From: Budorcas taxicolor
Lineage: Eukaryota > Chordata > Mammalia > Artiodactyla > Bovidae
Reading direction: 5' to 3'
Assembly (NCBI RefSeq): GCF_023091745.1
Contig: NC_068924.1
Coordinates: 66,852,832-66,916,831 of the forward strand
DNA length: 64,000 bases
Every line of letters begins with the position of its first letter. Positions within the stretch are counted from its first letter, which is position 1. This document shows positions 1 through 10,842 of this stretch, in pieces. Position numbers and translations under genes: made by a program. The notes beneath the pieces are model-generated. The model saw nothing but the letters and a program-made list of their open reading frames with translations, made no database searches and was not told where the DNA came from.

Positions 1-160
1 GATCACACCATTGTGATTATCTTGATCATGAAGAACTTTTTTGTACAGTTCTTCTGTGTATTCTTGCCACTTCTTCTTAATATCTTCTGCTTCTGTTAGG
101 TCCATACCATTTCTGTCCTTTATTGAGTCCATCTTTGTATGAAATATCCCCTTGGTGTTT
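1..160 (-). mobile_element. BovB LINE fragment (linker / start of RT region)
   Basis: On the minus strand this reads as BovB sequence just upstream of the reverse transcriptase, and it aligns by eye with the plus-strand copy around 9705-9850. It encodes the lysine-rich linker and runs off the left edge of the window. It faces the plus-strand BovB piece at 185-485, and the two pieces share about 28 bp of element sequence at their junction, so they are probably one insertion with an inverted 5' part. Confidence 0.85.
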
Positions 161-184
161 ATAATTTTAGAACTAAAACCCCCA

Positions 185-485
185 AAAGATGTTATTTTCA
201 TTATAGGGGACTGGAATACAAAAGTAGGAAGTCAAGAAACACCTGGGGTAACAGGCAAATTTGGCTTTGGAATACAGAATAATGCAGGGCAAAGGCTAAT
301 AGAGTTTTGCCAAGAGAACGCACTGGTCATACCAAACACCCTCTTCCAATAACACAAGAGGAGAGATAAGAAAGCCTTCCTCAGCAATCAATACAAAGAA
401 ATAGAGGCAAACAGCAGAATGGGAAAGACTAGAGATCTCTTCAAGAAAATTAGAGATACTAAGGAAACATTTCATGCAAAGATGA
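185..485 (+). mobile_element. BovB LINE fragment, endonuclease remnant joined to linker
   Basis: The frame from about 188 to 350 encodes part of an apurinic-type endonuclease domain, with a readable IIGDWN motif. In RTE-clade LINEs this domain nicks target DNA to start insertion. The frame closes at a TAA at 350. From about 360 the sequence jumps to the linker that precedes the reverse transcriptase, so several hundred bases of element are missing inside. The piece ends near 485, at the same element position where the minus-strand piece at 1-160 begins. It cannot encode a working protein. Confidence 0.8.
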
Positions 486-660
486 TCATTATTACTACAA
501 CTAGAAAGTTTTAGAAATATCTTTTGGATGAAAATCCTCATACACACTGTTCTCTGAGGAGAAATTAAGATTCTAATGCAAAAGAAAAACAAACAAAATA
601 AGATAATTATTATAAAAGAGGCTTAATTGCTCTGAAAATGTTGTCTCCTTGAAAAATATG

Positions 661-1865
661 GTTCAGTTCAGTTCAGTCACTCAGTCATGTCTGACTCTTT
701 GTGACCCCATGGACTGCAGCACTCCAGGCCTCCCTGTCCATCAGCATCTCTCAGAGTTTACCCAAACGTATGTCCATTGAGTCGGTGATGTCATTCAACC
801 ATCTCATTCCCTGTTGGCCCCTTCTCCTCCCGCTTTCAATCTTTTCTTTCTTTCTTTCTTTCTTTTTTTTTACTTTATTTTACTTTACAATACTGTATTG
901 GTTTTGCCATACATCAACATGAGTCTGCCATGGGTGTACACGTGTTCCCAATTCTGAACCCCCTCCAACCTCCCTCCCCATACCATCTCTCTGGGTCATC
1001 CCAGTGCACCAGCCCCAAGCATCCTGTATCCTGCATCGAACTTAGACTGGCGATTTGTTTCTTATATGATATTATATGTGTTTCAATGCCATTCTCCCAA
1101 ATCATCCCACCATCTCCCTCTCCCTCTCCCACAGAGTCCAAAAGACTGTTATATACATCTGTGTCTCTTTTGATGTCTTGCAATCTTTTCCAGCATCAGG
1201 ATCTTTTCAAATGAGTCAGCTCTTTGCATCAGGAAGCCAAAGTATTGCAGTTTCAACTTTAACATCAGTCCTTCCAAAGAACATGCAGGCCTGATCTCCT
1301 TTAGGATGGACTGGTCGGATCTCCTTGCAGCCCAAGAAATTTCAAGAGTTTTCTCCAACACCACAGTTGAAAAACATCAATTCTTTGGTGCTCAGTGTTC
1401 TTTATAGTTCAGCTCTCACATCCTTACATGACGACTAGAAAGACCATAGCTTTGACTAGATGGACCTTTGTTGGCAAAATAATGCTTCTGCTTTTTAATA
1501 TACTATCTAAATTGGTCATAACTTTCCTTCCAAGGAGTAAGTGTCTTTTAATTTCATGGCTGCAGTTACCATCTGCAGTGATTTTGGAGCCCAGAAAAAT
1601 AGTCTTTCACTGTTTCCACTGATTCCCCATCCATTTGCCCCGAAGTGATGGAACCAGATGCCATGATCCTAGTTTTCTGAATGTTGAGCTGTAAGCCTAC
1701 TTTTTCACTCTTTTATTTCACTTTCATCAAGAGGCTGTTTAGTTCTTCTTCACTTTCTGCCATAAGGGTGATATCATCTGCATATCTGAGTTTATTGATA
1801 TTTCTCCTGGCAATCTTGATTCCAGCTTGTGCTTCCTCCAGCCCAGCATTTCTCATGATGTACTT
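661..1865 (-). mobile_element. BovB LINE 3' part, minus strand, split by an L1
   Basis: The element starts at its 3' tail (GTTCAGTTCAGTTCAG at 661) and runs leftward in element sense from about 1865. It is interrupted at 847-1180 by an L1 3' end. The distal part encodes a reverse transcriptase remnant with a readable YADD box at 1773-1784 (minus strand), preceded by the conserved GLEEAQAGIKI stretch. Similarity stops at 1865, inside the RT palm region, so the copy is 5'-truncated. Its frame cannot be followed far beyond the YADD region. It is a dead copy. Confidence 0.92.
847..1180 (-). mobile_element. Ruminant L1 3'UTR nested in BovB
   Basis: A T-rich run (860-870) followed by the reverse complement of a ruminant L1 3'UTR, the same sequence that lies on the plus strand at about 49680-49950. 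It interrupts BovB and is flanked by a perfect 10-bp direct repeat CAATCTTTTC at 837-846 and 1181-1190, which I read as the target-site duplication. The L1 is therefore younger than the BovB at 661-1865. Confidence 0.9.
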
Positions 1866-2793
1866 TCTAAAATACACACTGTAAACATGGTATACTATAT
1901 AATAGATCACCTTAGTTTGCCTTAAAGTATCAAACTGGGATTTCATAATTATTTCTTTCAATTATAAAAGCAAAATAGTTCATGAAACATTTAATGTCAC
2001 AGAAGTAGAAACTAGACAGTGTTCCATGTCTCAAATCCTTTTTAAAAATTTTTATCCTTTATTGTTCTCTGACAACAATCATTGTAGGCAGGGACCATGA
2101 TCTGAACCCCACAGGATGACAAATAGATATTCTAAATCCTTTGTATCTGTTTTTTTGCAATTAGCCTGAATATTAGTGAGTCTCAGGTGACTCCTTTTCT
2201 CTCTCATAAGAAAGATTACCTTCCAAACCACTTAAGCATGACTTTGTATGATCAATAGGAAGACACTCTTTTGCTCAGAATACGATGAACTGTCTATAGA
2301 AGCAACCAAGAAATCATACTCATTTCCCCCCCACAAATGGAAACACAGAAATTTTGCCAGTGTAAACTTTTCCTTCTTTTTTTATAATAAGGTAAATATT
2401 TGTCTTTTGATAATCAGTCTTAACAACTCTAAAAATCCTAAGTATGTCTTAGGACATATATCATATATATAGCTGCTGATTGAAAAGCATTATAAAGTTA
2501 CAGGAACCATTATTAACATAAGACAATTATATACAATTTTCCCTCTATTTTCCTGCATTTCTAGGAGAATTTTTATCTTTCCATTGAAGCACTGCATTAC
2601 TGATGATTATATAATTTATGAGAACAACAAAATCTTCTGTTGATGGAACACTGTAATTAATAGGGAGTTAAACATCAAGGTTTTACTCTGCTAACAACAT
2701 AGGATCTTTTGTTGTGGTATATTTGCATTTCCAAATATGTTGTCACTATTCATAATTTATGAGCCAAGTTAAGTTATGATTTAGCACTAAACT
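1866..2793. other. No recognisable feature
   Basis: AT-rich sequence in which I recognise neither a gene nor a repeat. It holds short homopolymers and many stops in all frames. Confidence 0.5.
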
Positions 2794-2806
2794 AACTCTA
2801 AAGGCT

Positions 2807-3024
2807 GTGTGTGTGTGCAACTCACTCATGTCTGACCCTTTGCAATCTCATGGACTATAGCCCACCAGGCTCCTCTGTCTATAGGATTTTTCCAGGCAAG
2901 AATACTGGAGTGGGTTGCCATGTCCTTCTGCAGGGGATTTTCCCAATCCAGGGATCAAACTTGCATTTCTTACATCTCCTGCATTGGTAGGTGGGTTCTT
3001 TACCACTGGTGCCACCTGGGAAGC
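2807..3024 (-). mobile_element. Bov-tA SINE
   Basis: Reverse complement of a tRNA-derived Bov-tA SINE. The body contains the family block CAAGAATACTGGAGTGGGTT, and the tRNA-like head (GCTTCCCAGGTGGC) lies at the right end. It is flanked by a perfect 13-bp target-site duplication AACTCTAAAGGCT at 2794-2806 and 3025-3037. A short GT run at 2806-2817 marks the tail. Confidence 0.97.
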
Positions 3025-3037
3025 AACTCTAAAGGCT

Positions 3038-3670
3038 ACAAATATCTTATATACTCATAAAATGAGAAGACGAACTGACATGTTCCTAAGATCTTAAAAA
3101 AGCTGCTGAGATACACTGAATATGAATTTTTCACTAGGAAAGGAGAGTGAATTCATCATTAAACTCTCGTTTCCAAAATCTAAATTGATTAAAAAAAAGA
3201 TGTAAAAGTTAAATATTTCTCTCTAATATGATCCTTTCCTACATTATTAAAGTATTAAAAATAATTGTGCTTATTATTATAATAATACTGGGAGTCCAAA
3301 CACAATAAGTATCAATAGGTAAAAATTGCAATCTACATTTATTTAACTGAATGAGACAGAAGACAATAATTCCATAATAATTTATATAATTATTTGAACT
3401 ATTTTATATTCTCCATAATGTAACAATGGTGATTATTTTCCTTCTACCTAACTCAATCCAATGCTCAGTAAGAAGTCCTTATATACGAGTGAGAATGAAT
3501 TTTTGATCATAGCAGTGTTAGAAATGCAAGAGATCTTAAACACTATTTTATCTGAACCCTTCATTTTGCTCCTTAGAAAGCTGAGATCAAGAGGCTTTAT
3601 CCAAGTGAAAACAGTGTTCAAACAAGCCCTTGCTTGAGGACTTGGTCTCAATGAGATCAACAATGGGTCA
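3038..3670. other. No clear feature; possible very diverged MIR
   Basis: AT-rich sequence. Around 3500-3640 the string CCCTTCATTTTGCTCC and the following GCTGAGATCAAGAGG loosely recall the reverse complement of a MIR core. The match is too weak for a call. Confidence 0.3.
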
Positions 3671-4117
3671 TAGCTCATATCCTCTGAAATTCTTTCAAAA
3701 GAGAAGAATTTGGGATCAAGATGCAGGGAAATTAAAAAAGAAAAAGTATAAGTAATTGGTCATCAAAAACTATGAGTTTCAATTTAGTAACTGGTCTCAT
3801 ATCATAGTCCATTTATAGCTCATATACTCTAAAATTCTTTCAAAAGAGAACAGTTTGGGATGAGAATACAGAGAAATAAAAACAGAAAACAGTACAAGCA
3901 ATTGGTCATCAGAAACTATAATTTTCAATGTAACAATTGATCTCATATCATAGTCCATGTAAAGCTCATATTCTCTGAAATTCTTTCCAAAGAGAAGAGC
4001 TTGGGATGAGAATGCAGGGAAATTAAAAAAAAAAAAAAAAAGAAAAACAGTCCAACCAATTGGTCATCAAAATCTATGCATTTCAGTTCAGCAATTGCTC
4101 TTGTTTGATAGTCTATG
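3671..4117 (+). repeat. Three tandem copies of a ~146-bp unit
   Basis: Units run at about 3671-3815, 3816-3961 and 3962-4117. Each opens with (T/A)AGCTCATAT-CTCTGAAATTCTTTC, contains AATTGGTCATCA, and closes with CATATCATAGTCCAT or a diverged form. The third unit carries an expanded run of 17 A (4025-4041), so it is longer. Some similarity to a unit end is visible just upstream at 3641-3670. I do not recognise the unit as a known transposon. It looks like a local minisatellite-scale duplication, not satellite DNA and not CRISPR. Confidence 0.9.
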
Positions 4118-4374
4118 CATCAGTCAGGGTTTCATCTTCTACTACAGAAAGTCTCTCTCCCTTTCTCTCTCTGTATATTTATAGGACAGATATTGCCAAA
4201 ACCATTTTTTGTTTATTTGTTTGTTTTTATTGTCTCTGGACTACTCTTTTCCTGGTCCTTTCACTAGTGATATCAGACTCTTCTTGGAGCTATTTTTTGT
4301 ACATGCCTATTGATGGGCCTAGGTTGTAAATTTCTTCAGGACCCTGTCCAAAATACATAATAAAACCAAAACTA

Positions 4375-4810
4375 ACTGGGTTTTGATTTTCAAGTTGTTA
4401 GGTAGTTAGAATAGGAAAAAGGAGCCCAAATGGCTGTGGCTAAAAGATGAAGAAACAGAAACGCCTGTGAAAATGGCACAGATAAATATAATAAAATATA
4501 TTTTATTTTATTGAACAAAAATAAATCCATGAGCTAGAGTGAGAACTTCAGGTAAAACAAACACTCCCCCTTCTTGGCCAGCCCAATCTGCATAGGGCAG
4601 GCTCAAGGAGGAGAGGAGGAAAACATAAAAGGAGGAAGCCAAACTGATTAAGACCTCTCTTTAGGGTCGGCCCACCCTCAAGCCTCGAGGGTGTACTACA
4701 CTTTTCTTGCCAAATAAAATCGAGCTGTAACCAAGCTGTAACACTGGTCCACTGTTTCAAATCTTTGCTGTGGTGAGACAGAACGGAGGAAATTACAAAC
4801 TCCCTTGACA
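4375..4810 (+). mobile_element. Possible solo LTR of an endogenous retrovirus (uncertain)
   Basis: A GC-richer stretch in AT-rich surroundings. A TATA-like ACATAAAAGG lies near 4624, and a polyadenylation-like AAATAAAATC about 90 bp downstream near 4713 is followed by a GT-rich, TGTAAC-containing stretch. This spacing resembles the U3-R-U5 order of a gammaretroviral-type LTR. I see no clean TG...CA ends or TSD, and no internal viral genes next to it. It could equally be unique sequence. Confidence 0.35.
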
Positions 4811-5268
4811 TATCGATGAGGGTCTTGGTGGGCTACCTTTTTTTGCCATCTTTTAGAGTCTTCTTATGTTTGTTTGCTTGATTATGTTCAAGTATTTTAT
4901 GTGAAACTGGGAGGACCTAGGAGGAAAAGGACTACTGTATCATATGAGAACAGGGAGTTAAGGATGACCTTTAAGTCTTACTGGTGTAAAAGGGCACCTT
5001 GTGAAGGTGTGTAAGGAGTGATGTACTCTGAGAAGAATCTGTCCTTTCCTGTGAGTTTCCTGTATAGAAAGGCACTCCAAATATGAACAAAGGCTGGAAG
5101 GATTGAAAATGCAGAACTAAGGAATGATAAGTAGTGTGGGGAAATCTATAGCACATATTACAGGAATCCACCCATATCCACCCATAGACCTGCATCAATA
5201 TGCACGTCTACATATTGATGCCAGCAGAGGGAACTTCTGGAGATTTAATGCTGGAAGCAACCTTTAGC
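4811..5268. other. No recognisable feature
   Basis: I see no repeat family or coding signal here. Confidence 0.5.
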
Positions 5269-5280
5269 CAATGATGTAAC

Positions 5281-5492
5281 TCATTGTTATTTAATTGCTA
5301 AGTCACGTCCAATTCTTTTGTTACCCCATGGGCTACAGCTGGCCAGGCTCTGCTGTCCATGGGATTTTCCAGGCAAGAATACTGGAGTGGGTTGCCATTT
5401 CATTCTCCAGGGGATCTTCCTAACCCAGGGATCAAACCTGGGCCTCCTGCACTGACAGACAGATTCTTTGCCACTGAGCCATCTGGGAAGCC
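5281..5492 (-). mobile_element. Bov-tA SINE
   Basis: Reverse complement of Bov-tA with the body block CAAGAATACTGGAGTGGGTT and the tRNA-like head TGGGAAGCCC at the right end. Imperfect 12-bp flanks CAATGATGTAAC (5269-5280) and CAACGATGTAGC (5493-5504) match at 10 of 12 positions and are read as an aged TSD. Confidence 0.95.
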
Positions 5493-5504
5493 CAACGATG
5501 TAGC

Positions 5505-6305
5505 AGGAAATGACCTTATCTTCCTCATTCACAGTTGGGATAACTGACACAAATTGTTTGCAGTGGTTTTAGAGAGAAGTCTAAAACTACTGAAGTACTG
5601 ATCTCATGTCCCACAGTATGCAATGATTATTTGATTTAAAAATTTCATGTATCACCCAGTTCCACTCCCAGCCTCACTTTTCATTCTAGAAGATTTGCAA
5701 ATATATGCCATAACTCCATGATGCCAGAAAAACTCTATCTGCAAAATTTTCCCAGTGAAATTCAATACTAGAACACCAATTACTCTCTTGCTTCATACAC
5801 AGAAAATACTGACATGTATGAAAAATTTTAATTTCACTTACATATTTTACTTTGAAACATATTTTTCATCCTTGAAATACCTGAAGGAAACCTGGGGAGC
5901 TGCAAAGGCATAACAGAATCCTAGTCTTGAATCTTATAATTAGCTGTTTTTGTTACAAAAGTTAAAGGATATTCAACTGATAGTAAGGTCAGTTAGTACA
6001 TTTCTGTATATTTCTACCCAGATTAAATTAAGTAACTCAGATCACCACTGTTTTATTAAAATGGGCCTTGGGTTTCTCTCTTTTCAAACATAAATACCAA
6101 ATACTTAAAATGGTCTATCATGTAAGATTCCTGTGATGTAAGCCCCATGTTTATTGCTTGAATCAGAATTTAAATATTCTGTTGACCTTAATCCTTGATT
6201 GAATCTTTTACAATGTAATGTATAAAACTAAAATATGGATTTAAAGACAAGCTGTATCACTTCAAGATTCCATGATAATGTGCACACTAGTGTATCATTA
6301 TGAGC
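5505..6305. other. No recognisable feature
   Basis: AT-rich sequence without a repeat or gene that I can name. Confidence 0.5.
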
Positions 6306-6316
6306 CTCAGCTTCTT

Positions 6317-6582
6317 TTTTAAAAAAACATTATTCAGCAAACTTTATTGGCAAAGCAAATTTTTTTTTGTTTCTAACTGAGGTTTAATTGACCTATAACA
6401 TCATACTAGTTGCAGGTGTTCAACATAATGATTCGATATTAGTATATATTGAGACATGATCCTCATGATGTATCTGTCACCATCCATAGTAACAATTTTT
6501 CTTTCTTGGCATGAGTTTTGAAGATCTACTCTCTTAGCAACTTTCAAATATGTAATTCAATATTATTAACTATAGCCACCAT
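6317..6582 (-). mobile_element. Old L1 (L1M-type) 3' end
   Basis: Minus-strand L1 3'UTR. A run of nine T (6361-6369) stands for the poly-A tail, and the body includes GATCTACTCTCTTAGCAACT and TATTATTAACTATAG, typical of mammalian L1M 3' ends. Direct repeats CTCAGCTTCTT at 6306-6316 and 6583-6593 are a perfect 11-bp TSD. About 45 bp between the left TSD and the T run is tail or added sequence. Confidence 0.88.
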
Positions 6583-6593
6583 CTCAGCTTCTT

Positions 6594-7230
6594 CATCTTT
6601 AATGCAAGAATCTTTAAAGTAAGCTTTTTCTGCCTGCTTCAGAAAAGAGTTATAAAGAGGAAATGGGATGGTTTATATGAGCATATTTTCTAGAGTTCCC
6701 ATAGAACTCATTCTTATAATCATCAATATTAAAATCACTATTAAGATGATATTCCCAAAGGTCAGCTAGAATATTTAAGTTATCCCTCAGGTTCACTGTT
6801 TTCTATCTCAATTCCATCTCAGCCTTTCAAAATGTTACTCAGAGCCTTCCAAAAAGCTCTATTTGTGAAACTGTTAGTTTGATTACGCTAACATACAAAT
6901 CTGTAGAGTCTAAATGGTTTCACAGATTCATGAGCTATGATACCTTGATGTGGAATTCATGGAGTCAATAAAAGCTGTCAAATAAACTCATATTTTATTT
7001 GTGTTCTTTATTGTCTAGGATACCAAGGAGCCTTATGGATTGACAGTTCCATTTATAATTTCAGAAAAAATATTATGTTTTAGGATATTTATATCTCTGG
7101 CCTTAGTCCCAGCTGTGTTATCTCATGGAAAAACATGTGAGAACACTTTATGATGGGTTAATCATTCAGAAAGATTAAAGAAAAGATACTTCCTGTATTC
7201 CCAAGTTATTGAGGTTCATTAGAAAGAACA
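6594..7230. other. No recognisable feature
   Basis: AT-rich sequence in which no repeat family or exon is apparent. Confidence 0.45.
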
Positions 7231-7234
7231 AATA

Positions 7235-7440
7235 TTTGGGAATCAGACTGTCAGATTGAAATGCCTCTTCTGAGTGTTATACTTCTATGACCTTTGGGCA
7301 CAAAACTTTCAAACTCCCTAAAGTTCATTGTTATTGCTTATAAAAATGAGATGATATAAACACGGTTGTAACTTTCTTGGTAGTGCTTGTGGCTTGTAGT
7401 ACCTAAGCAGCATTAAATTAAGTGCTCTAGCTATTTCTTG
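7235..7440 (+). mobile_element. MIR SINE, diverged
   Basis: The string CTATGACCTTTGGGCACAAA followed by a ctcc-taa-gttcattg block and TATAAAAATGAGATGATA follows the order of the MIR core. The copy is ancient and has many changes. Confidence 0.65.
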
Positions 7441-7594
7441 AGTATGATTAGAATCTTTATATATTACTTAATAATCATGTGGACCATATCATTTGAATGA
7501 GCTGAAATTATGTGTAAATATGTAAACACTGTAAAGGTACCTAATTAGTTCATACAATGGCAAGTACTTACTACTTATTTTTTATATTAGAATT

Positions 7595-7685
7595 CCATGT
7601 CAAAATTTTGTACATAATGTTATTCTTATTTTTCAAATGAGAAAACTGAAAATCAGAGATTAAGAAATCTGCCTAAGTGGTCCCT
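7595..7685 (-). mobile_element. MIR SINE fragment, diverged
   Basis: TTTTTCAAATGAGAAAACTG followed by AAAATCAGAGATTAAGAAAT matches the reverse complement of the MIR core in order and spacing. Confidence 0.6.
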
Positions 7686-7689
7686 CTGA

Positions 7690-8635
7690 ATGTACAAAAA
7701 TATTCGTTTATATCTGGAAATGTAAATATTTAGTATATTACATTCAGTAAAATTATTTTGAAAATCTCTAAGAATTCTGATTACCTGCTTTAAAACAGAT
7801 TTCTCAAATTTTCTTAATGGTAATCAAACCTTCTATAATGGAAGAAACCTCAGAAACATAATATAAAAGACATTTAGGGGAAAAGGCATATTCTGTCATT
7901 TAGAACAAGTCTATAGTTTCAGTAGAGTGTGTTTCTAACTTACAAAGTCTTCCTCCTTCAAAAAGGAAAAACATGTTTTCTGCAAGCTAGAGATTCCACA
8001 ATGCAAAATGTTAAAAGCAACTTTTGTATCACCTGTCCAATTTAGAACCGATGACATGGAGACCCAGATTTCAGCTTTCTGCCCACCTCAACACAATGGG
8101 AATCTGGATTCTTGAGATCTTCTTGGTGTTATTATTCCTTTTAAAGTCCCATGATGACTGTGAAATTACAGAGATTCCGGTAAAGAAAGTGCAGTCACCG
8201 AATTATATAATGCAAAGTCTTCCACTGCCGCTGTGTTTATATTTGTCTTATATTCCTTCAATATATTTTTAAGTTTTGAAGAGTTTGTTTTAACCACATG
8301 TCTATAATGAGTTGTAATATTAACAAACTCAATACACAGCAAGGAGAAACTTTATGTAATGCAATAACGTTCATGTTTTCCACTGGAAAACTTGTATTGG
8401 CATAGGACAGTGAATACATAACTCCCCCGAGATCAAGTGCCTTAGCTAGAAGCAAACCAGATATCAGAACAAACATTCTTTGAAATTTCTTTTTTCATAT
8501 TAAAAATTCACATTATTTTTTGCATTCTGTTCCATAGTATATCTTTGCTTATTTTAATATGAAAGTAATGTATTTTTCCAAAATTCTTCAAAGCTGATGC
8601 TCTACGATTTACAATGTTTTCAGTCAATATAGTAT
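7690..8635. other. No recognisable feature
   Basis: No repeat or gene identified. A possible short frame at 8024-8272 has no recognisable domain and is not called. Confidence 0.45.
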
Positions 8636-8726
8636 AGATTCTGCAATAGGACCGCCATTACCATTCATACTAACTGTGACTTTGGGCAAATGGCTTAAAC
8701 TTCTCGGCCTTAGCTTTCTCATCTGT

Positions 8727-9269
8727 TCAGTTCAGTCACTCAGTCGTGCTCTACTCTTTGTAACCCCATGGACTGCAACACACCAGGTTTCCTTGTCCAT
8801 CACCAACACCCGGTGTTTGCTCAAACTCATGTCCATCGAGTCAGTGATGCCATCCAACCATCTCGTCCTCTGTCATCTCTTTCTAATTCTGCTGTCAATA
8901 TTTCCCAGCATCAGGGCCTTTTCCAGTGAGTCAGCTCTTCACATCAGGTGGCTAAATATTGAAGCTTCAGCTTCAGCATCAGTCCTTCCAATAAATATTC
9001 AGGACTGATTTCCTTTAGGAAGGACTAGCTGGATCTCCTTGCAGTCCAAGGGACTCTCAAGAGTCTTCTCCAGCACCACAGTTCAAGTGCACCAACCTTT
9101 CAGCACTCAGCTATCTTTATGAACTCTCACATCCATACAGGACTACTGGAAAAAACATAGCTTTGACTGGAGAGACCTTTGTTGGCAAAGTAATGCCTCT
9201 ACTTTTTAATAAGCTGTTTAGGTTTGTCATAGCTTTTCTTCCAAGGAGTAAGTGTCTCTTTATTGCCGA
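8727..9269 (-). mobile_element. BovB LINE, 3' segment of an internally inverted insertion
   Basis: Minus-strand BovB from its 3' tail (TCAGTTCAGTCAC at 8727) back to the position where CTTACTCCTTGGAAG lies in the element. At about 9269 the orientation flips and plus-strand BovB begins. The two pieces together are flanked by one TSD, so they entered as one event. Confidence 0.93.
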
Positions 9270-10842
9270 ATTCAGGCATAAATTGAGGAAAGTAGGGAAA
9301 AACACTAGACCATTCAGGTATAGCCTAAATCAAATCCCTTATGATTATGCAGGGAGAGTGACAAATAGATTCAAGGGATTAGATGAAAGACAGAGAGCCT
9401 GAAGAACTATGGATGGAGGTTCATGACATTGTACAGGAGGCAGTGATCAAGACCATCCCCACGAAAAAGATGCAAAAAGGCAAAATGGTTGTCTGAGGAG
9501 GCCTTACAAATAGCTGAGAAAATAAGAGAAGCTAAAGGCAAGGGAGGAAAGGAAAGATATACCCATTTGAATGCAGAGTTACAGAGAATAGCAAGGAGAG
9601 GTAAGAAAGCCTTCCTCAGTGATCAATGCAAAGAAATAGAAGGAAAAAATAGAATGGGACAGATTAGAGATCTCTTAAAGAAAGTTAGAGATACCAAGGG
9701 AACATTTCATGCAAAGTTGGATACAATAAAGAACAGAAATGCTGTGGACCTAAAAGAAGCAGAAAATATTAAGAAGAGGTGGCAAAAACACACAGAGGAA
9801 CTATACAAAAAACATCTTCATGACCCAGATAACCACGATGGTGTGATCACTCACCTAGAGCCAGACATCCTGGAGTGTGAGGTCAAGCGGGCCTTAGGAA
9901 GCATCACTAAGAACAAAGCTAGTGGAGGTGATGGAATTCCAGTTGAGCTATTTCAAATCTTAAAAGATGATGATGTTAAAGTGCAGCACACCATATGCCA
10001 GCAAATTTGGAAAACTCAGCAGTGGCCACAGGACTGGAAAAGGTCAGTTTTCATTCCAATCCCAAAGAAAGGCAATTCCAAAGAATGCTCAAACTACCAC
10101 ACTATTGCACTCATCTCACACACTAGCAAAGTAGTTCTCAAGATCCTCCATGTCAAGCTTCAACAGTATATGAACTGGGAACTTGCAGATGTTCAAGCTG
10201 GATTTAGAAAAGGCAGCGGAACCAGAGATCAAATTGCCAACATCTTTTGGATCATTCAAAAAGCAAGAGAGTTCCAGAAAATCATCCAATTCTGCTTGAT
10301 TGACTATGCCAAAGCCTTTGTGTGGATCATAACAAACTGTGGAAAATTCTGAAAGAGATGGGAATACCAGACCACCTGACCTGCCTTCTGAGAAATCTGT
10401 ATGCAGGTCAAGAAGCAACAGTTAGAACTGGGACATGGAACAACAGACTGGTTCCAAATTGGGAAAGGAGTACGTCAAGGCTGTATATTGTCACCCTCTT
10501 ATTTAACTTATATGCAGAGTACATCATGAGAAATGCTGGGCTGGATGAGGCACAAGCTGGAATCAAGATTTCCAGGAAAAATATCAATAACCTCAGATAT
10601 GCAGATGACACCACCCTTATGGCAGAAAGTGAAAAGGAACTAAAAAGCCTCTAGATGATAGTGAAAGAGGAGAGTGAAAAAGTTGGCTTAAAGCTCAGTA
10701 TTCAGAAAACTAAGATCATGGCATCCAGTCCATCACTTCATAGCAAATAGATGGGGAAACAATGGAAACAGTGAGAGACTTTATTTTTTTGGACTACAAA
10801 ATCACTGCAGATAGTTACTGCAACCTTGAAATTAAAACATGC
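9270..10842 (+). mobile_element. BovB LINE, inverted 5' segment of the same insertion
   Basis: Plus-strand BovB from the region between endonuclease and RT through most of the RT domain. It ends at the element position GAAATTAAAA (10828-10837), immediately adjacent in the element to where the minus-strand piece begins. This orientation (5' part inverted, 3' part retained, one TSD) is what twin-primed reverse transcription produces. Confidence 0.92.
9489..10654 (+). pseudogene. BovB reverse transcriptase pseudogene
   Basis: The RTE-clade reverse transcriptase copies element RNA at a nicked chromosomal target in the nucleus. The first frame (9489-10352, 287 residues) holds a lysine-rich linker, the block VFIPIPKKGN, and palm motif A as FCLIDYAKAF, where the first catalytic aspartate is kept. 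At about 10318 five bases present in the copy at 59138-60860 are missing, so the frame shifts. The remainder continues in another frame (10322-10654) through the GLDEAQAGIKI block to the intact catalytic YADD box (10598-10609). A TAG stop follows at about 10652, where the copy at 59138-60860 reads on. No endonuclease domain remains upstream. Each half keeps key residues but no single frame spans both, so it is a dead copy and not a host gene. Confidence 0.93.

Noticed and set aside
3671..4117. Possible CRISPR array
   Set aside because: Units are about 146 bp, contiguous, with no short repeat and unique spacer pattern, and the host is a mammal.
9489..10352. 287-residue open frame as a host gene
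   Set aside because: It encodes BovB linker and reverse transcriptase with motif A and ends by frameshift. It lies inside a TSD-flanked insertion, so it is a retrotransposon relic.
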